DNA of 64,000 nt from contig NZ_WQCG01000001.1 in the NCBI RefSeq assembly GCF_013032505.1, forward strand, positions 434,001 to 498,000. Direction: 5' to 3'. A model generated the notes under the pieces. It was not told the DNA's origin, did no database searches, and saw only the letters and a program-made list of their open reading frames with translations. Below are positions 9,448 through 19,575 of this stretch, in pieces; positions within the stretch are counted from its first letter, which is position 1; each line of letters starts with the position of its first letter. The translations under genes and the position numbers were made by a program. This DNA is from Ruegeria atlantica. GTDB taxonomy: Bacteria > Pseudomonadota > Alphaproteobacteria > Rhodobacterales > Rhodobacteraceae.

Positions 9448-10739
9448 CCCGTTAGGAACTTACACAGATCGCGGGCGCGACCTCCGGTGCGCAGCATCGA
9501 CCAGATCGCGTCCGCGTCTTCTGCCCCAATCAGTTTGTTGGCTTTACCGCGCACGCGGTCTTCACGATCTGACAAGGTCATGGGGGCCAGCAGATCATGG
9601 GTAGCCTCACGCCGTGCCCCATCCCTGCGCAACAAGGTCAGTTGCGCCTGTGTTTCCGACAAACTGTCATCCGCTTCGACCGAGACGCGATCCCGCAAGG
9701 ATATAAGGCGCGGGTCGGTACATATTTTGTCGGAATAGCTGCCAGGCAGGGCCGTATCGTACCCAAGCGCCTGCATCGCAATCACGGTTCGATAAGAGAA
9801 CTTGGCGCCCAACCCGGTTGACGGGGACATCTGGTTACAGACACTCATCCATCTTGGATGCGTCTTGATCTTGATCTCGGCAACTTCCGGCTCTGCAATA
9901 TCCAGATCGCGTGCCGCCTCAAGTGCTGCGTGCAAACCGTGGCAACACGCGTGATACTTGTGACTGACGCTTTCAAAAAACCATTCCTCACCCAACCCAT
10001 CCAATGATGCCGCAACGTCGGACTGACCATTGTGGGTTGCGCCAAAACCGTAGGGTCCTTCCATCGCGTCTAAGTTTGGGTCGAAGCCCGATGCCACCAG
10101 CAATGCGGCCTCAACCCCGGCTGAGGCCGCCAAACCGGCGTTATACGGTTTGCCCATTGTTCCGAATTGCGCCTTTAGTCCCGCCGCCCGGGTCGCGGTC
10201 AGGCCCAGAACTTTTTGCATTTGCTCGACGTCAAACCTCAAGATTCGGCCAACCGCAACAGCTGCACCAAAGGCGCCGGAGGTTGCTGTTTGGTGAAAGC
10301 CCGCCTGATAGTGATCGCGCCCAAGCCACAGGCCGATGCGAATAGACGTCTCCATTCCGATCAGCGCGGCCTCCAGGAAATCGACAAGAATACGGTCATC
10401 CCATTCGCTTGCAGCAAAAGCCGCTGGTAAAACGGCGACCGAAGGGTGGCCGATATGGGCGAAATGAGTATCATCGTAGTCCAAGGCATGTGACACGGTT
10501 CCATTCACCAATGCGGCTCCGCGCAAGGGGGCGGCGCCTCCGCCAAACAGGTGTGCCTGTTCTGCGCCTTGTTCACCAAGCACAAGGTTCCGCACGGTTT
10601 GGGACACGGGTTCCTTAACGCCGGCGCGCCCAACGGCAATCCAGTCCAAAACAGAAAGAGATGTCACAACCCGCGTCTGCAGGGTCGTCGTGATGGGCCC
10701 CGCCGCGAAGGCTGCCAAAGATGCGGTAAAATCGGTCAT
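9444..10739 (-). CDS. MmgE/PrpD family protein
   Basis: 431 residues with the family's landmarks: [23 protein letters not shown] near residue 80, an all-alpha N-terminal domain and a KTHPRW segment in the C-terminal domain. Relatives include 2-methylcitrate dehydratase (PrpD), cis-aconitate decarboxylase and many catabolic members of unknown substrate. No prpB/prpC or other methylcitrate-cycle gene is nearby, so I do not assign the PrpD reaction. Monocistronic as seen here, convergent with pyrC. Confidence 0.85.
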   Translation of the reverse strand: MTDFTASLAAFAAGPITTTLQTRVVTSLSVLDWIAVGRAGVKEPVSQTVRNLVLGEQGAEQAHLFGGGAAPLRGAALVNGTVSHALDYDDTHFAHIGHPSVAVLPAAFAASEWDDRILVDFLEAALIGMETSIRIGLWLGRDHYQAGFHQTATSGAFGAAVAVGRILRFDVEQMQKVLGLTATRAAGLKAQFGTMGKPYNAGLAASAGVEAALLVASGFDPNLDAMEGPYGFGATHNGQSDVAASLDGLGEEWFFESVSHKYHACCHGLHAALEAARDLDIAEPEVAEIKIKTHPRWMSVCNQMSPSTGLGAKFSYRTVIAMQALGYDTALPGSYSDKICTDPRLISLRDRVSVEADDSLSETQAQLTLLRRDGARREATHDLLAPMTLSDREDRVRGKANKLIGAEDADAIWSMLRTGGRARDLCKFLTG

Positions 10740-10776
10740 GGGCGCAGTCTAACAACCGCCAACCCGGGGTAAAGGC

Positions 10777-11223
10777 TTAGCTGTAAAGGTCCTTGGCGCG
10801 AGTCTCAAATGCCTGAACAATCCGGTGCATGGCCTCGTTGAAGACCACACCGATAATGCCCTGTAGGATGGCATTCTTGAATTCGAAGTCGACGTGGAAC
10901 GAGATGTTGCAACCGCCGTCGTCGGCGTCCGCGAATTGCCAGTCTGATTTCATGTATTTGAATGGGCCGTCCAGATATTCGGTATCGATCCGTTTTTGAT
11001 CGGCAAACAGGGTCACTCGACTGCCAAACCTTTCGCGGAACACCTTGAACGAGATCACCAGATCCGCCTCCATCACCTGTGCCTCACCCGCCGCGTAAGT
11101 CCGTCGAATACGGGCGGCAGCGCACCAAGGCAGAAATTCGGGATACTTGGCCACATCCGCGACCAGCTCGTACATCTGCTGTGCAGTGTAAGGAAGGTGA
11201 CGTGTTTCCGAATGTGTTGGCAT
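10777..11223 (-). CDS. COQ10/RatA-like START-domain protein
   Basis: 148 residues of the polyketide cyclase/START fold: [20 protein letters not shown], then [13 protein letters not shown] and a C-terminal helix with [19 protein letters not shown]. Bacterial relatives are described as coenzyme Q-binding proteins that assist ubiquinone function, or in E. coli as RatA; the COQ10 reading is more likely in an alphaproteobacterium. The ATG at 11223 matches the usual N-terminus. It is divergent from hpt with only 71 bp between starts. Confidence 0.85.
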   Translation of the reverse strand: MPTHSETRHLPYTAQQMYELVADVAKYPEFLPWCAAARIRRTYAAGEAQVMEADLVISFKVFRERFGSRVTLFADQKRIDTEYLDGPFKYMKSDWQFADADDGGCNISFHVDFEFKNAILQGIIGVVFNEAMHRIVQAFETRAKDLYS

Positions 11224-11294
11224 GGCGTCCGGTTTTTCAGGTGACAATGGCGCGTCATGTCGTATGTTGCGCGCCAAAGATCAAGGGGGCAGCG

Positions 11295-11837
11295 ATGAGC
11301 GACCGCGCATATGTGATAGATACGATGATCTCGGCCAAGGCCATTGCGGCCCGAATCGAGGAATTATGCCGGGAAATCACTGCGGAATTCGGCGGTACTG
11401 ACAAGCTGGTTGTTGTCGGCCTGTTGCGTGGAAGTTTCGTCTTCATCGCCGACCTGGTGCGTGAACTCGACCTGCCGATCGAAGTCGATTTCCTTGAGGC
11501 ATCCTCGTACGGCGATTCGATGGAAAGCAGCCGCGAAGTACGCATTCTCAAGGACTTGCGCGGTGCAATTGAAGGGCGCGACGTTCTGGTCGTCGAAGAT
11601 ATCGTCGACACGGGTCACACGCTGAACCACGTCACAAAGCTGCTGCAAAGCCGCAAGCCAAGCCGCCTTAAATCTATCGCCCTGCTAGACAAGCCCAGCC
11701 GGCGTGAGGTCGATTTCCGGTCGGACTGGATCGGGTTTGAAATCCCCGACGAATTTGTCGTTGGGTATGGGATCGATTACGCGCAGCGCAACCGTAATTT
11801 GCCGTTTATCGGCAAGGTAAGATTTGTCGAAGACTGA
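11295..11837 (+). CDS. hpt: Hypoxanthine phosphoribosyltransferase
   Basis: 180 residues, normal for the family. The PRPP-binding loop is [14 protein letters not shown], preceded by the flexible-loop region [12 protein letters not shown], and [17 protein letters not shown] is the N-terminal phosphate-binding segment. It salvages hypoxanthine (and guanine) to IMP/GMP. The ATG at 11295 sits seven bases after AAGGGGG. Divergent from the START-domain gene. Confidence 0.94.
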   Translation: MSDRAYVIDTMISAKAIAARIEELCREITAEFGGTDKLVVVGLLRGSFVFIADLVRELDLPIEVDFLEASSYGDSMESSREVRILKDLRGAIEGRDVLVVEDIVDTGHTLNHVTKLLQSRKPSRLKSIALLDKPSRREVDFRSDWIGFEIPDEFVVGYGIDYAQRNRNLPFIGKVRFVED

Positions 11838-11968
11838 GAAGGACAATAATGTAACCGGATTCCAATAGTCAAAGTTGCTAGGCACCTTTGAATTCACCAA
11901 TTGGAATATCATTGGACAACACCCTAAACAACAGATTACCCTCCAACCACCTTGGGAGGTTTCCGCTT

Positions 11969-12328
11969 ATGAAAGTAATGTCTGTTGGTCTTCTAGCGAC
12001 TTGCGCAGTCGCCGCTACGGTTGGTTTTGCGGACGCAAAAGACAACAAGGGCAAAGGGAAAGGCCCAGACAAGTCGAAAATCGAAAAGTCGGTAAAGACC
12101 AATAATGGCGTTGGTGTACCGCCTGGACAGATCAAACGTTATACGCGAGGTCAGAAACTCCCGAACGATCTGAATTTCGACTATCTAGATGACCTGGACG
12201 GCTGGAAGTTGAAGCCACTGCCAGTCGGTCAGCGGTATATCCGCGTGAACGACGAAATCCTATCGATATCAGATGACACTAAGACAGTCATTGATGCCGT
12301 TGGGATAGTGAGCGATCTGGTAAACTGA
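11969..12328 (+). CDS. RcnB-like small periplasmic protein
   Basis: 119 residues. A signal peptide (KVMSVGLLATCAVAATVGFA) is followed by a lysine-rich linker DAKDNKGKGKG and then VPPGQIKRYTRGQKLP, the PPGQ.K.Y..G..LP motif of the RcnB family, and GQRYIRVNDEILSIS. RcnB in E. coli is linked to nickel/cobalt homeostasis; alphaproteobacterial relatives are mostly uncharacterised. ATG at 11969 follows TTGGGAGG. The stop lies five bases before that of the convergent amidohydrolase. Confidence 0.8.
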   Translation: MKVMSVGLLATCAVAATVGFADAKDNKGKGKGPDKSKIEKSVKTNNGVGVPPGQIKRYTRGQKLPNDLNFDYLDDLDGWKLKPLPVGQRYIRVNDEILSISDDTKTVIDAVGIVSDLVN

Positions 12329-12332
12329 AGTT

Positions 12333-13475
12333 TCAGCTAACAAGAGATCGAATTGCGGCGACAAAAACATCTACTCCTACCGGGATAAGTGCGTCCGGGA
12401 AATCGTAGTCTGGGTTGTGCAATTGTGGGTGATCCTGCCCTGACCCCAGCCAGAACATTGCCGCCTTCGCGCCTTTCCCAAATTGCCCAAAATCCTCTGA
12501 GAACTTTTGCGGTGTCTCGGTCAGTTCGCAGGGAACACCGCGCTCGGTACACGCTGTCACGATGGTTCTCACAGCTTCATCATGGTTGGTGCAGGCTTCA
12601 AAGACATCGTCATAAGTGACTGCAACCGCCAGCCCATCAGCAGATGCAGCGTTCCGCGCCAACGCTTCCGCCTCGGCCATCAGGCTTTTCATCCGCCTGT
12701 CCGATACGGTGCGCAGCGTTACCCAAATCTCGGCCTGCCCCGGAGAGATACCGAATGTGGCCTCACCCAAACTGGCGTGCGTAACTGTTGTCAGCGCGAA
12801 ATCGGTATCCAACGCGCCACCTGCACCCAAATCCGCAAGCTTCAACATCAGCTCAGACACCGCCCGCGCCGGAGATATTCCGTCCTGAGGTGCCGCCGCA
12901 TGAGACGTCTTGCCAGTCAAGGTAACCCTCATCCCGCGTGAGGCGCAATTGGCCGGTCCCTCACACAGCTCTACCGCACCCAATTTCAACCCTGGCAGAT
13001 TGTGCAACGAGAACACGTAATCCGGCGCGATCTGGTCGAATTTTAGGTCTGCGCGAAAGGCGATGGCCCCCTGTCCGGTTTCCTCAGCCGGTTGGAATAT
13101 CAAAACCACCCGGCCCTTTGTCGGCCGCTGGCGCGTCAGTTCTTCCGCAACGCCAAGCACTATCGTCATGTGCCCGTCATGCCCGCACAGATGCCCCTTG
13201 CCAGGTACTTTCGACACATAAGGTTGCGTATTCAGTTCCTGAATCGGCAGCCCGTCCAGTTCGCACCGGATACCTACAGTCGGCCCCGGCTGTCCGCCGT
13301 CAAAAATCGCCGCAACTCCATGGCCGCCGAGGCCGGTCAAAACCTGATCCGCGCCGTATTCACGCAGCAACTCCGCCATTCGGGCAGCGGTCTCACTCTC
13401 TTGCCCGGAAAGTTCGGGATATTGGTGAAGATCGTGACGCAGGCGTGTCAGCTGCGCATGCGTTTCAGGTGTCAC
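12333..13475 (-). CDS. M20 family amidohydrolase (hippurate/N-acyl-amino acid hydrolase type)
   Basis: 380 residues of the M20D group. Metal-binding motifs visible are [23 protein letters not shown] and DYVFSLHN, and the dimerisation domain follows [12 protein letters not shown]. Members hydrolyse N-acyl amino acids such as hippurate or indole-acetyl amino acids; the substrate cannot be read from sequence. Starts with GTG at 13475, overlapping the lipA stop by four bases, so it is co-transcribed with and coupled to lipA although the pathways are unrelated. Confidence 0.88.
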   Translation of the reverse strand: MTPETHAQLTRLRHDLHQYPELSGQESETAARMAELLREYGADQVLTGLGGHGVAAIFDGGQPGPTVGIRCELDGLPIQELNTQPYVSKVPGKGHLCGHDGHMTIVLGVAEELTRQRPTKGRVVLIFQPAEETGQGAIAFRADLKFDQIAPDYVFSLHNLPGLKLGAVELCEGPANCASRGMRVTLTGKTSHAAAPQDGISPARAVSELMLKLADLGAGGALDTDFALTTVTHASLGEATFGISPGQAEIWVTLRTVSDRRMKSLMAEAEALARNAASADGLAVAVTYDDVFEACTNHDEAVRTIVTACTERGVPCELTETPQKFSEDFGQFGKGAKAAMFWLGSGQDHPQLHNPDYDFPDALIPVGVDVFVAAIRSLVS

Positions 13476-14422
13476 CCCTGCTCCAGTTTCTTCTGGCGGG
13501 CATCACGCAATCGGGCAAAATCATCCCCCGCGTGATAGGATGATCGGGTCAGAGGTGTCGCAGAAACCATCAGGAACCCCTTACCAAAAGCCGCCTTTTC
13601 ATATGAGGCGAACTCTTCCGGCGTTACAAACCGGTCCACACCGTGGTGTTTGGGCGTGGGTTGCAGGTACTGGCCGATGGTCAGGAAATCGATGTCGGCG
13701 GCACGCATGTCATCCATGACTTGCCGGACCTCTTGTTCATTCTCACCTAAGCCAACCATGATACCCGATTTGGTAAAGATCGACGGGTCCAGTTCCTTGA
13801 CCCGCTGCAACAAGCGCAGCGAGTGGAAATAGCGCGCACCGGGACGCACTTCGAGATACAAGCCTGGCACGGTTTCAAGGTTGTGGTTGAACACGTCCGG
13901 CTTGGCCTCGACCACAGTTTCAAGAACGGATGGGTCACATTTCAGAAAATCAGGCGTTAGGATTTCAATGGTCGTCTTTGGTGACCGATGCCGGACTGCG
14001 CGAATTGTCTGCGCAAAGTGTTCGGCACCGCCATCCTTGAGATCGTCGCGGTCTACAGAGGTGATCACGACGTGGTTCAAACCCAGCTTTTGTACGGCAT
14101 GCGCAACGCGCCCGGGCTCAAACGCATCCAGAGAATCGGGACGACCAGTTGCAATATTGCAGAAGGTACAACCACGTGTGCAAATCTCACCCATGATCAT
14201 CATGGTGGCGTGGCCCTGGCTCCAACATTCGCCGACATTCGGGCATCCAGCTTCTTCACATACAGTGACGAGATTATTCTCGCGCATGATCTTGTGCGTG
14301 TCTGCATAGCCCTTACCGCCAGGCGCTTTGACACGTATCCACTTGGGCTTTTTTGGCTGCGCATTGTCTGGACGATGCGCCTTTTCGGGATGTCGTTGTT
14401 CTGGGATCTTCAGATCACGCAC
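13472..14422 (-). CDS. lipA: Lipoyl synthase
   Basis: 316 residues. Radical-SAM enzyme that inserts two sulfurs into protein-bound octanoyl groups. Both iron-sulfur clusters are visible: the auxiliary cluster cysteines at 55, 60 and 66 ([12 protein letters not shown]) and the radical-SAM CxxxCxxC at 81, 85 and 88 (CTRGCTFC). The C-terminal [14 protein letters not shown] carries the conserved RSSYHA motif. GTG start at 14422, after AGGAAAGCC. The 264 bp upstream to the divergent peroxiredoxin gene contain no gene and presumably both promoters. Confidence 0.96.
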   Translation of the reverse strand: MRDLKIPEQRHPEKAHRPDNAQPKKPKWIRVKAPGGKGYADTHKIMRENNLVTVCEEAGCPNVGECWSQGHATMMIMGEICTRGCTFCNIATGRPDSLDAFEPGRVAHAVQKLGLNHVVITSVDRDDLKDGGAEHFAQTIRAVRHRSPKTTIEILTPDFLKCDPSVLETVVEAKPDVFNHNLETVPGLYLEVRPGARYFHSLRLLQRVKELDPSIFTKSGIMVGLGENEQEVRQVMDDMRAADIDFLTIGQYLQPTPKHHGVDRFVTPEEFASYEKAAFGKGFLMVSATPLTRSSYHAGDDFARLRDARQKKLEQG

Positions 14423-14686
14423 GGCTGGCTTTCCTGACTTTGGGTCAATTTGCTTTGCCCTAACATAATACGCTCACGCAGACTATGCCACCCGGGCATA
14501 CCCGTCATGCAAGGCAGGTTTGCACTCGCAGTATTTCACGACCAAATTAATGCCGTTTCGGAAGATTTACGTACTAAATAGCAAGCCTTAAAAGTATATT
14601 GCAAATGCAGCATTTCAGGCGTTGAAGACAGTTTAGAACTGTTTTAATCCACTTTTAATTCAAATGTGAATCACAGGAGCCCGTAG

Positions 14687-15235
14687 ATGAAAACCGGCGC
14701 AAAACTGCCTTCCGTTACCTTCCACACCCGCGTCCGCGATGAGGCAATCGAAGGATCCAACCCGTTCCGTTGGGAAGACAAAACGACCGCGGATTACTTC
14801 GCGGGCAAGCGCGTCATCCTGTTTTCCCTGCCCGGCGCGTTCACGCCCACATGCTCTACCTACCAACTCCCCGGTTTCGAAAACGGCTATGCCGATTTCA
14901 CCGCCAAAGGTATCGATGAAATTTACTGCATGTCCGTGAATGACAGCTTTGTCATGAACAAATGGGCGCAGGATCAGGGCCTGAAAGATGTGAAGGTCAT
15001 TCCTGACGGCTCGGGCGAATTCACCCGCAAAATGGGTATGCTGGTCGATAAGGAAAATCTGGGCTTTGGCATGCGATCGTGGCGCTACGCTGCCATTGTG
15101 AACAACGGCGTGGTCGAGGCGTGGTTCGAAGAGCCCGGCCTGATGGATAACTGCCCCGAAGATCCCTATGGCGTTTCGTCGCCTGAAACCCTGATGAAAC
15201 ATCTGGACGAAGCCAAAGAACCGGCGCTGGCCTAA
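14687..15235 (+). CDS. Peroxiredoxin (Prx5/glutaredoxin-type)
   Basis: 182 residues. The peroxidatic cysteine lies in LPGAFTPTCSTYQLPGFE near residue 56, the hallmark of the Prx5 group. Further cysteines (YCMSVND and DNCPED) could act in resolution, or an external thiol may serve. It reduces H2O2 and alkyl hydroperoxides in the cytoplasm. A strong AGGAG lies before the ATG. It is convergent with an oxyR gene across a shared terminator, so the peroxide sensor and this likely target adjoin without sharing a promoter. Confidence 0.92.
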   Translation: MKTGAKLPSVTFHTRVRDEAIEGSNPFRWEDKTTADYFAGKRVILFSLPGAFTPTCSTYQLPGFENGYADFTAKGIDEIYCMSVNDSFVMNKWAQDQGLKDVKVIPDGSGEFTRKMGMLVDKENLGFGMRSWRYAAIVNNGVVEAWFEEPGLMDNCPEDPYGVSSPETLMKHLDEAKEPALA

Positions 15236-15256
15236 GACCTCTCAGGCTTATGCATC

Positions 15257-15284
15257 AAAGGCTCGCCAGTGGCGGGCCTTTTTA
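15257..15284. terminator. Bidirectional rho-independent terminator between prx and oxyR
   Basis: AAAGGCTCGCC-AGT-GGCGGGCCTTTTT forms an 8-bp stem with one G-T wobble, with A's on the left arm and T's on the right, so it can end both converging transcripts. It overlaps the last codon of oxyR. Confidence 0.85.
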
Positions 15285-16205
15285 GTGACGGGTCTCGGTC
15301 ACGATTTCTTCGCCAACACGTCGAATAACGTCGGCCAGACTGTCGAACCAATCTTCATGCCCTGTAGAAAGGCGTCGAACCAACCCGACCGTCCGCGCGG
15401 GCTGGGGTGCCCTGAACCGCATGAGTTTGAGTCCCGGCACTGCTTCGGTTTCCGAGCGCGCCGCCAACTCGGGCATGAGTGTCAGGCCGAATCCTTCGGC
15501 GACCAGTCGCGAAAGGGTCGCCAGCGAAGACGCCCCCATATTGATCAGCCCGCTGCTTCTGTCCTGACCACAAACCTCAAGCGCTTGATCCGTCAGGCAA
15601 TGCCCATCATCCAACAACATGAGCTGTGCGGTTTGTAAGTCCACCGGGCGCAAGGCATCAGGATCCGTGCGCACCGTTCCAAGTCTTCCAGCGCTTCCGG
15701 CAAGCAGAAAGCGATCCTCAAACAACGGCAACTCGAACAATTCGCTTACACCGGCGGGTAAGGCCATCACCCCGGCATCGATTTCTCCGGCGCGCAACAT
15801 GGAAAGCAAGCGCTCTGTTCGGGCCTCACGAATTTGCACCCGCAGAGACACGTCGGCTGTGCGCAGCCCGGCAAGCACTCCGGGCAATAGATATGGGGCT
15901 ATGGTCGGGATGATCCCAATCGCCAAAGACCGGTGCCCAACGGAATGATCCTTTGCGAACTGATCCAGCCGATCCGCTGCGCCCAAGACCTGACGCGCAT
16001 AGTCCAGAACATCGCGCCCCAACGGCGTCAGCAAAATGTCGCGGGCCTGACGTTCGAACAGCGGACCGCCCAATGTTTCTTCCAACGCTTTGATTTGAAC
16101 CGACAGAGCGGGCTGTGAGACGTGGCAGACTTGCGCCGCACGGCCAAAATTTCGCTGATCCGCCACCGCGTTGAAGTATTGAAGTTGTCTGAGGGTAAAA
16201 TTCAT
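15282..16205 (-). CDS. oxyR: Hydrogen-peroxide sensor, LysR-type regulator OxyR
   Basis: 307 residues. Winged HTH at residues 2-60 (FGRAAQVCHVSQPALSVQIK). The regulatory domain has Cys203 and Cys212 in GHCLTDQALEVC, with the same 9-residue spacing as Cys199/Cys208 of E. coli OxyR, whose disulfide switches the protein on. That pair separates OxyR from other LysR proteins, so the assignment is firm. It is 51 bp downstream of the DUF6456 gene on the same strand and convergent with the peroxiredoxin gene. Confidence 0.93.
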   Translation of the reverse strand: MNFTLRQLQYFNAVADQRNFGRAAQVCHVSQPALSVQIKALEETLGGPLFERQARDILLTPLGRDVLDYARQVLGAADRLDQFAKDHSVGHRSLAIGIIPTIAPYLLPGVLAGLRTADVSLRVQIREARTERLLSMLRAGEIDAGVMALPAGVSELFELPLFEDRFLLAGSAGRLGTVRTDPDALRPVDLQTAQLMLLDDGHCLTDQALEVCGQDRSSGLINMGASSLATLSRLVAEGFGLTLMPELAARSETEAVPGLKLMRFRAPQPARTVGLVRRLSTGHEDWFDSLADVIRRVGEEIVTETRH

Positions 16206-16256
16206 AGGGCATTCCTATCACTACGCCCCAGAACCTCAACCTCGAGTTATAATTTA

Positions 16257-17357
16257 CTACCCGATCAGGCGAGTTTTTTCTGTTTGTTCTTCGTAGTGGC
16301 GTTTGAGGCGTTGCAAGGCGATCCGCAACACGATCTTTCCGGAACGCGCCGACCAGCCCATTCGTTTTTCGGCCAATTCCAGCCCTTCAAGATAGCAACA
16401 GCATCGCAACGCAACATCGCTCAACCCCGGCCCCAGATCCGACAGTGCCCGTTCGACCCGAGCGCGCGCATCTGACGACCCCTGCCCATCATACCTACCG
16501 TTTGAGAAACTTCCCCGTCCACCCGCGGTCAAAAAGTGATCCCAGTTTTGCGCGACCTTCGGACCTATCTGCGACAGCTCAAAGTCTTCGCGCAGGCGTT
16601 CGCCGGCACCGACCAGAGATTCGTCCAGAAAGTGTTTTCCGTCCTTGTCCCGCCTGCGTGCCAGCGCAATTAGTGGGCTTTCGGCCGCGCTGTAACGAAT
16701 GCGTCTCGCTGACTTGTCCTGCCTGTTATTGCCTTGCGGCTGAAACGGAGATTGTGCCTCGGCCATCCCGAACTCGTTTCTGGCGCGTGCTTTGTTCTCG
16801 GCCTCGGCTATCAGTTGACTTAGCGCCGACCGCCCGGATGATGAAATACGATAGCGAGAAATACGTCCTGGATTATCGCAAGAGATCCAGTCATTCAGCG
16901 CCAACGCTTGCGCAATAGTGCATTCCACAACTGCAGTTCTTGTGGTCCCACTGACTCCGGTGTCGCGGACGACTACGGCCTTGTCCATCTCTTCCGCTAC
17001 AGCCAGAACAGCCCCGGTTTCACAAAGGCGGCGTAGTATGCGCAGCGCCTCGCGGTTAAAGTCTTCGTTTTTGGTTGCCGTATCCTCGGCCTGCAACCCC
17101 AAAGGTTCGCTCAAGGACCCGGAACGCCCCTGCGGATCCGAGAAATGTTCTTTTGCCAACGACTGCAACGCGGCATCCACCAACGGATCGTCCCGGCGCA
17201 TCTCGATGCGTCGGATTTGTCTGAGTATGGTTGACGCATGGCATCCCACTGACCGCGCGATATCGCGGATTGATTGACCGGTTTCGGTATGCGCCAGGTA
17301 CCTCTGAGCCCCTTCAGGCACCCACGCCGGAATGGTGAAAGCCATATTTTCTTGCAT
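16257..17357 (-). CDS. DUF6456 helix-turn-helix protein
   Basis: 366 residues. Residues 25-55 (SIRDIARSVGCHASTILRQI) look like an HTH; the C-terminal 130 residues, including RARVERALSDLGPGLSDVAL and CCCYLEGLELAEKRMGW, match the DUF6456 domain as I know it from Rhodobacterales. Likely a DNA-binding regulator, but no function is established that I can cite. ATG at 17357 follows GAGGGCAAG. It is divergent from the DUF6477 gene across 240 bp that carry no other gene. Confidence 0.75.
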   Translation of the reverse strand: MQENMAFTIPAWVPEGAQRYLAHTETGQSIRDIARSVGCHASTILRQIRRIEMRRDDPLVDAALQSLAKEHFSDPQGRSGSLSEPLGLQAEDTATKNEDFNREALRILRRLCETGAVLAVAEEMDKAVVVRDTGVSGTTRTAVVECTIAQALALNDWISCDNPGRISRYRISSSGRSALSQLIAEAENKARARNEFGMAEAQSPFQPQGNNRQDKSARRIRYSAAESPLIALARRRDKDGKHFLDESLVGAGERLREDFELSQIGPKVAQNWDHFLTAGGRGSFSNGRYDGQGSSDARARVERALSDLGPGLSDVALRCCCYLEGLELAEKRMGWSARSGKIVLRIALQRLKRHYEEQTEKTRLIG

Positions 17358-17597
17358 AGTTACTTGCCCTCGTCGACAAAACAATCTGTTCTCAATCGCC
17401 CCCGGTGAATGCGTTAACCAATCCTAACTAGAGCCGCTTTCGTTACTCGTTCGTTAACCGGGAGAGACAACAACCAGATTTGATTCAAAATCATAAACAC
17501 TCATGAAGTCAGAGTTCGGAGGGAACCCTCACAAGGCAACACTCGCTTAGGTTGTGTGACAAATGACTATCTTCTGTTCAACCAAGGGAACACCGAA

Positions 17598-17897
17598 ATG
17601 CAGGACCTGATGACCATGATTACAACGCTCCGCCGCCCACGCCTGCTGGCCCGGGCTGCAAAGTTTGGGGCGCAGGACTATGATCGGGACCGGCACCTGC
17701 AACGCGTTTTGGGATACGGCTCACTGCCCGGTACAGGGTCTGCACTGGTTCGTTTGTTGGAAATGGAAAAAGAGGTTAACGCACAAAGGCTGGCCGAAGA
17801 CGCCGCCTATTCGCTGGTCCGTCATCTGGATCTGTTGATCGCGCTGTTGGGCGAGGCGCAACTGTTCAAAGCCAGCCGCGCCTCGCAGTATCAATGA
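17598..17897 (+). CDS. DUF6477 family protein
   Basis: 99 residues, small and helical, beginning MQDLMTMITTLRRPRLLARA with a conserved HLQRVLG and a C-terminal LLGEAQLFKASRAS. I recognise it as the DUF6477 family found in Rhodobacterales; no function is known to me. The ATG at 17598 has AAGGGA upstream; an in-frame ATG at 17556 is less likely because the family starts MQDL. Its stop directly abuts that of the convergent MttB-like gene. Confidence 0.75.
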   Translation: MQDLMTMITTLRRPRLLARAAKFGAQDYDRDRHLQRVLGYGSLPGTGSALVRLLEMEKEVNAQRLAEDAAYSLVRHLDLLIALLGEAQLFKASRASQYQ

Positions 17898-19442
17898 TCA
17901 GGTGAAGGCATCCGGCATGGATGCTTTCTTTTCCGCCACGTATTCGTTCAGTGCGGCATTGAGTTCCGGGTCGAGTTGGGGTTGCTGGTAGTTGGCCAGC
18001 AGATGTTCGACCCGCGACGTGGCCAATTGGCGCGTATCGCGCCCGCCTTCGTCTTCCCAGGTTTCGAAGGGTTTGTAGTCCAGAACCTCGGATTTCCAGA
18101 ACGCGTCCTTGAAATTTGCCTGTGTATGAGCGCAGCCCAGATAGTGGCCTCCCGGACCAACCTCGCGGATCGCGTCCATCGCCTGGGCATTCTCGTCATA
18201 GGCCACGCCTTTGGCCAGGCCGTGAAGAACACCTAACTGGTCGGCATCCATGACGAATTTTTCGAAGTCAGCAACCAGACCGCCTTCGAGCCAACCGCAT
18301 GAGTGCAGCATGAAGTTCACGCCCGCCATCAGACCCATGTTCAGAGAGTTCGCGGTCTCATAGGCTGCCTGTGCGTCCGGCAGTTTCGAACCGCAGAACG
18401 ACCCGGCCGAGCGGAACGGCAGGCCCAGGCGACGCGCCAGCTGGCCCGCACCATAAGTGACCATAGACGCCTCGGGCGTACCAAAGGTCGGAGCGCCCGA
18501 ATTCATGTCGATCGACGATACGAAAGCACCAAAGATTGCAGGCGCACCCGGACGAATGATCTGACTATACGCGACACCAGCCAGAACTTCGGCCAGAACC
18601 TGTGTCAATGTGCCTGCAATCGAAACCGGCGCCATCGCACCGCCCACGATAAAGGGCGAGATGATGCAGGCCTGATTGTTCTTCGCATAAACCTCCAGCG
18701 CGCCCATCATCACGTCGTCGAAAGTCATCGGCGAGTTGATGTTGGTCAGCGAGGTCATCACCGTGTTTTCCTGAACGAACTCCTTGCCGAACAGGATCTC
18801 GCACATCTCAACCGAATCCTGCGCGCGGCTGGGATCGGTGACCGAGCCCATGAACGGCTTGTCCGAAAGGGTCATGTGCGCCATCAGCATATCCAGGTGA
18901 CGCTTGTTCACTGGTACGTCGGTGGGTTCGCACACTGTTCCTCCAGAGTGGTGCAGCCACTTAGACATATAGGCGAGTTTCACAAACTTGTTGAAATCGT
19001 CCATTGTCGCGTAGCGACGACCACCTTGTGCATCCCGGACAAACGGAGGTCCGTATACCGGGGCCAGAACAAGATTGCGGCCACCAATAACCACCGATTT
19101 CTCAGGGTTGCGCGCGTGCTGCGTGAACTCGCTGGGCGCAGTTTTGATCAACTGGCGGGCCAGACCACGCGGAATGCGGACGCGCTCGCCATCTACATCG
19201 GCACCGGCATCTTTCCAACGCTTCAGGGCTGCGGGGTTATCGACAAAGTTAACCCCAACTTCGGCCAGAATGGTTTCTGCGTTGGTTTCGATGATTTCCA
19301 ACGCTTCCTCGTTGAGAACCTCGAAGTTCGGAATATTCCGTTCGATATACTTCGCGGTTTCGATGCGTACCGCGGTGCGTTCGGCCCGGCGGGCGGCGCC
19401 ACCGCCACCTCTTGCCCGACGCCGGGTGTTTGCCTCTGCCAT
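17898..19442 (-). CDS. Trimethylamine methyltransferase (MttB) family protein, non-pyrrolysine
   Basis: 514 residues of the MttB/COG5598 family, with NAETILAEVGVNFVDNPAAL, GGTVCEPTDVPVNK and GAQLARRLGLPFRSAGS-type landmarks. Archaeal MttB needs an in-frame amber codon read as pyrrolysine; this gene is open throughout, so it belongs to the non-Pyl group that includes glycine betaine:corrinoid methyltransferase MtgB. Such enzymes move a methyl group from a quaternary amine to a corrinoid protein. No corrinoid protein or second methyltransferase gene lies nearby. The N-terminus is rich in Arg and Gly. ATG at 19442 has only a weak GGGA upstream. Confidence 0.85.
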   Translation of the reverse strand: MAEANTRRRARGGGGAARRAERTAVRIETAKYIERNIPNFEVLNEEALEIIETNAETILAEVGVNFVDNPAALKRWKDAGADVDGERVRIPRGLARQLIKTAPSEFTQHARNPEKSVVIGGRNLVLAPVYGPPFVRDAQGGRRYATMDDFNKFVKLAYMSKWLHHSGGTVCEPTDVPVNKRHLDMLMAHMTLSDKPFMGSVTDPSRAQDSVEMCEILFGKEFVQENTVMTSLTNINSPMTFDDVMMGALEVYAKNNQACIISPFIVGGAMAPVSIAGTLTQVLAEVLAGVAYSQIIRPGAPAIFGAFVSSIDMNSGAPTFGTPEASMVTYGAGQLARRLGLPFRSAGSFCGSKLPDAQAAYETANSLNMGLMAGVNFMLHSCGWLEGGLVADFEKFVMDADQLGVLHGLAKGVAYDENAQAMDAIREVGPGGHYLGCAHTQANFKDAFWKSEVLDYKPFETWEDEGGRDTRQLATSRVEHLLANYQQPQLDPELNAALNEYVAEKKASMPDAFT

Positions 19443-19575
19443 GAGAAGATCCCGTCTATTGGTTGGTTTGGTCAGTTTGTTACAGGAAGCATTTGATGCA
19501 CAGCATCTAATTAACGGCGCTATAGGGGGAAAAGCGACATCCAAAGGAACCAAAACCGTCAGACAATTGCCCCGG

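Noticed and set aside
9444..10739. 2-methylcitrate dehydratase (prpD)
   Set aside because: Only the family is supported; no prpB or prpC adjoins.
18303..19496. 397-codon plus-strand frame opposite the MttB-like gene
   Set aside because: Shadow of a conserved minus-strand gene; very His/Arg-rich translation, no domain.
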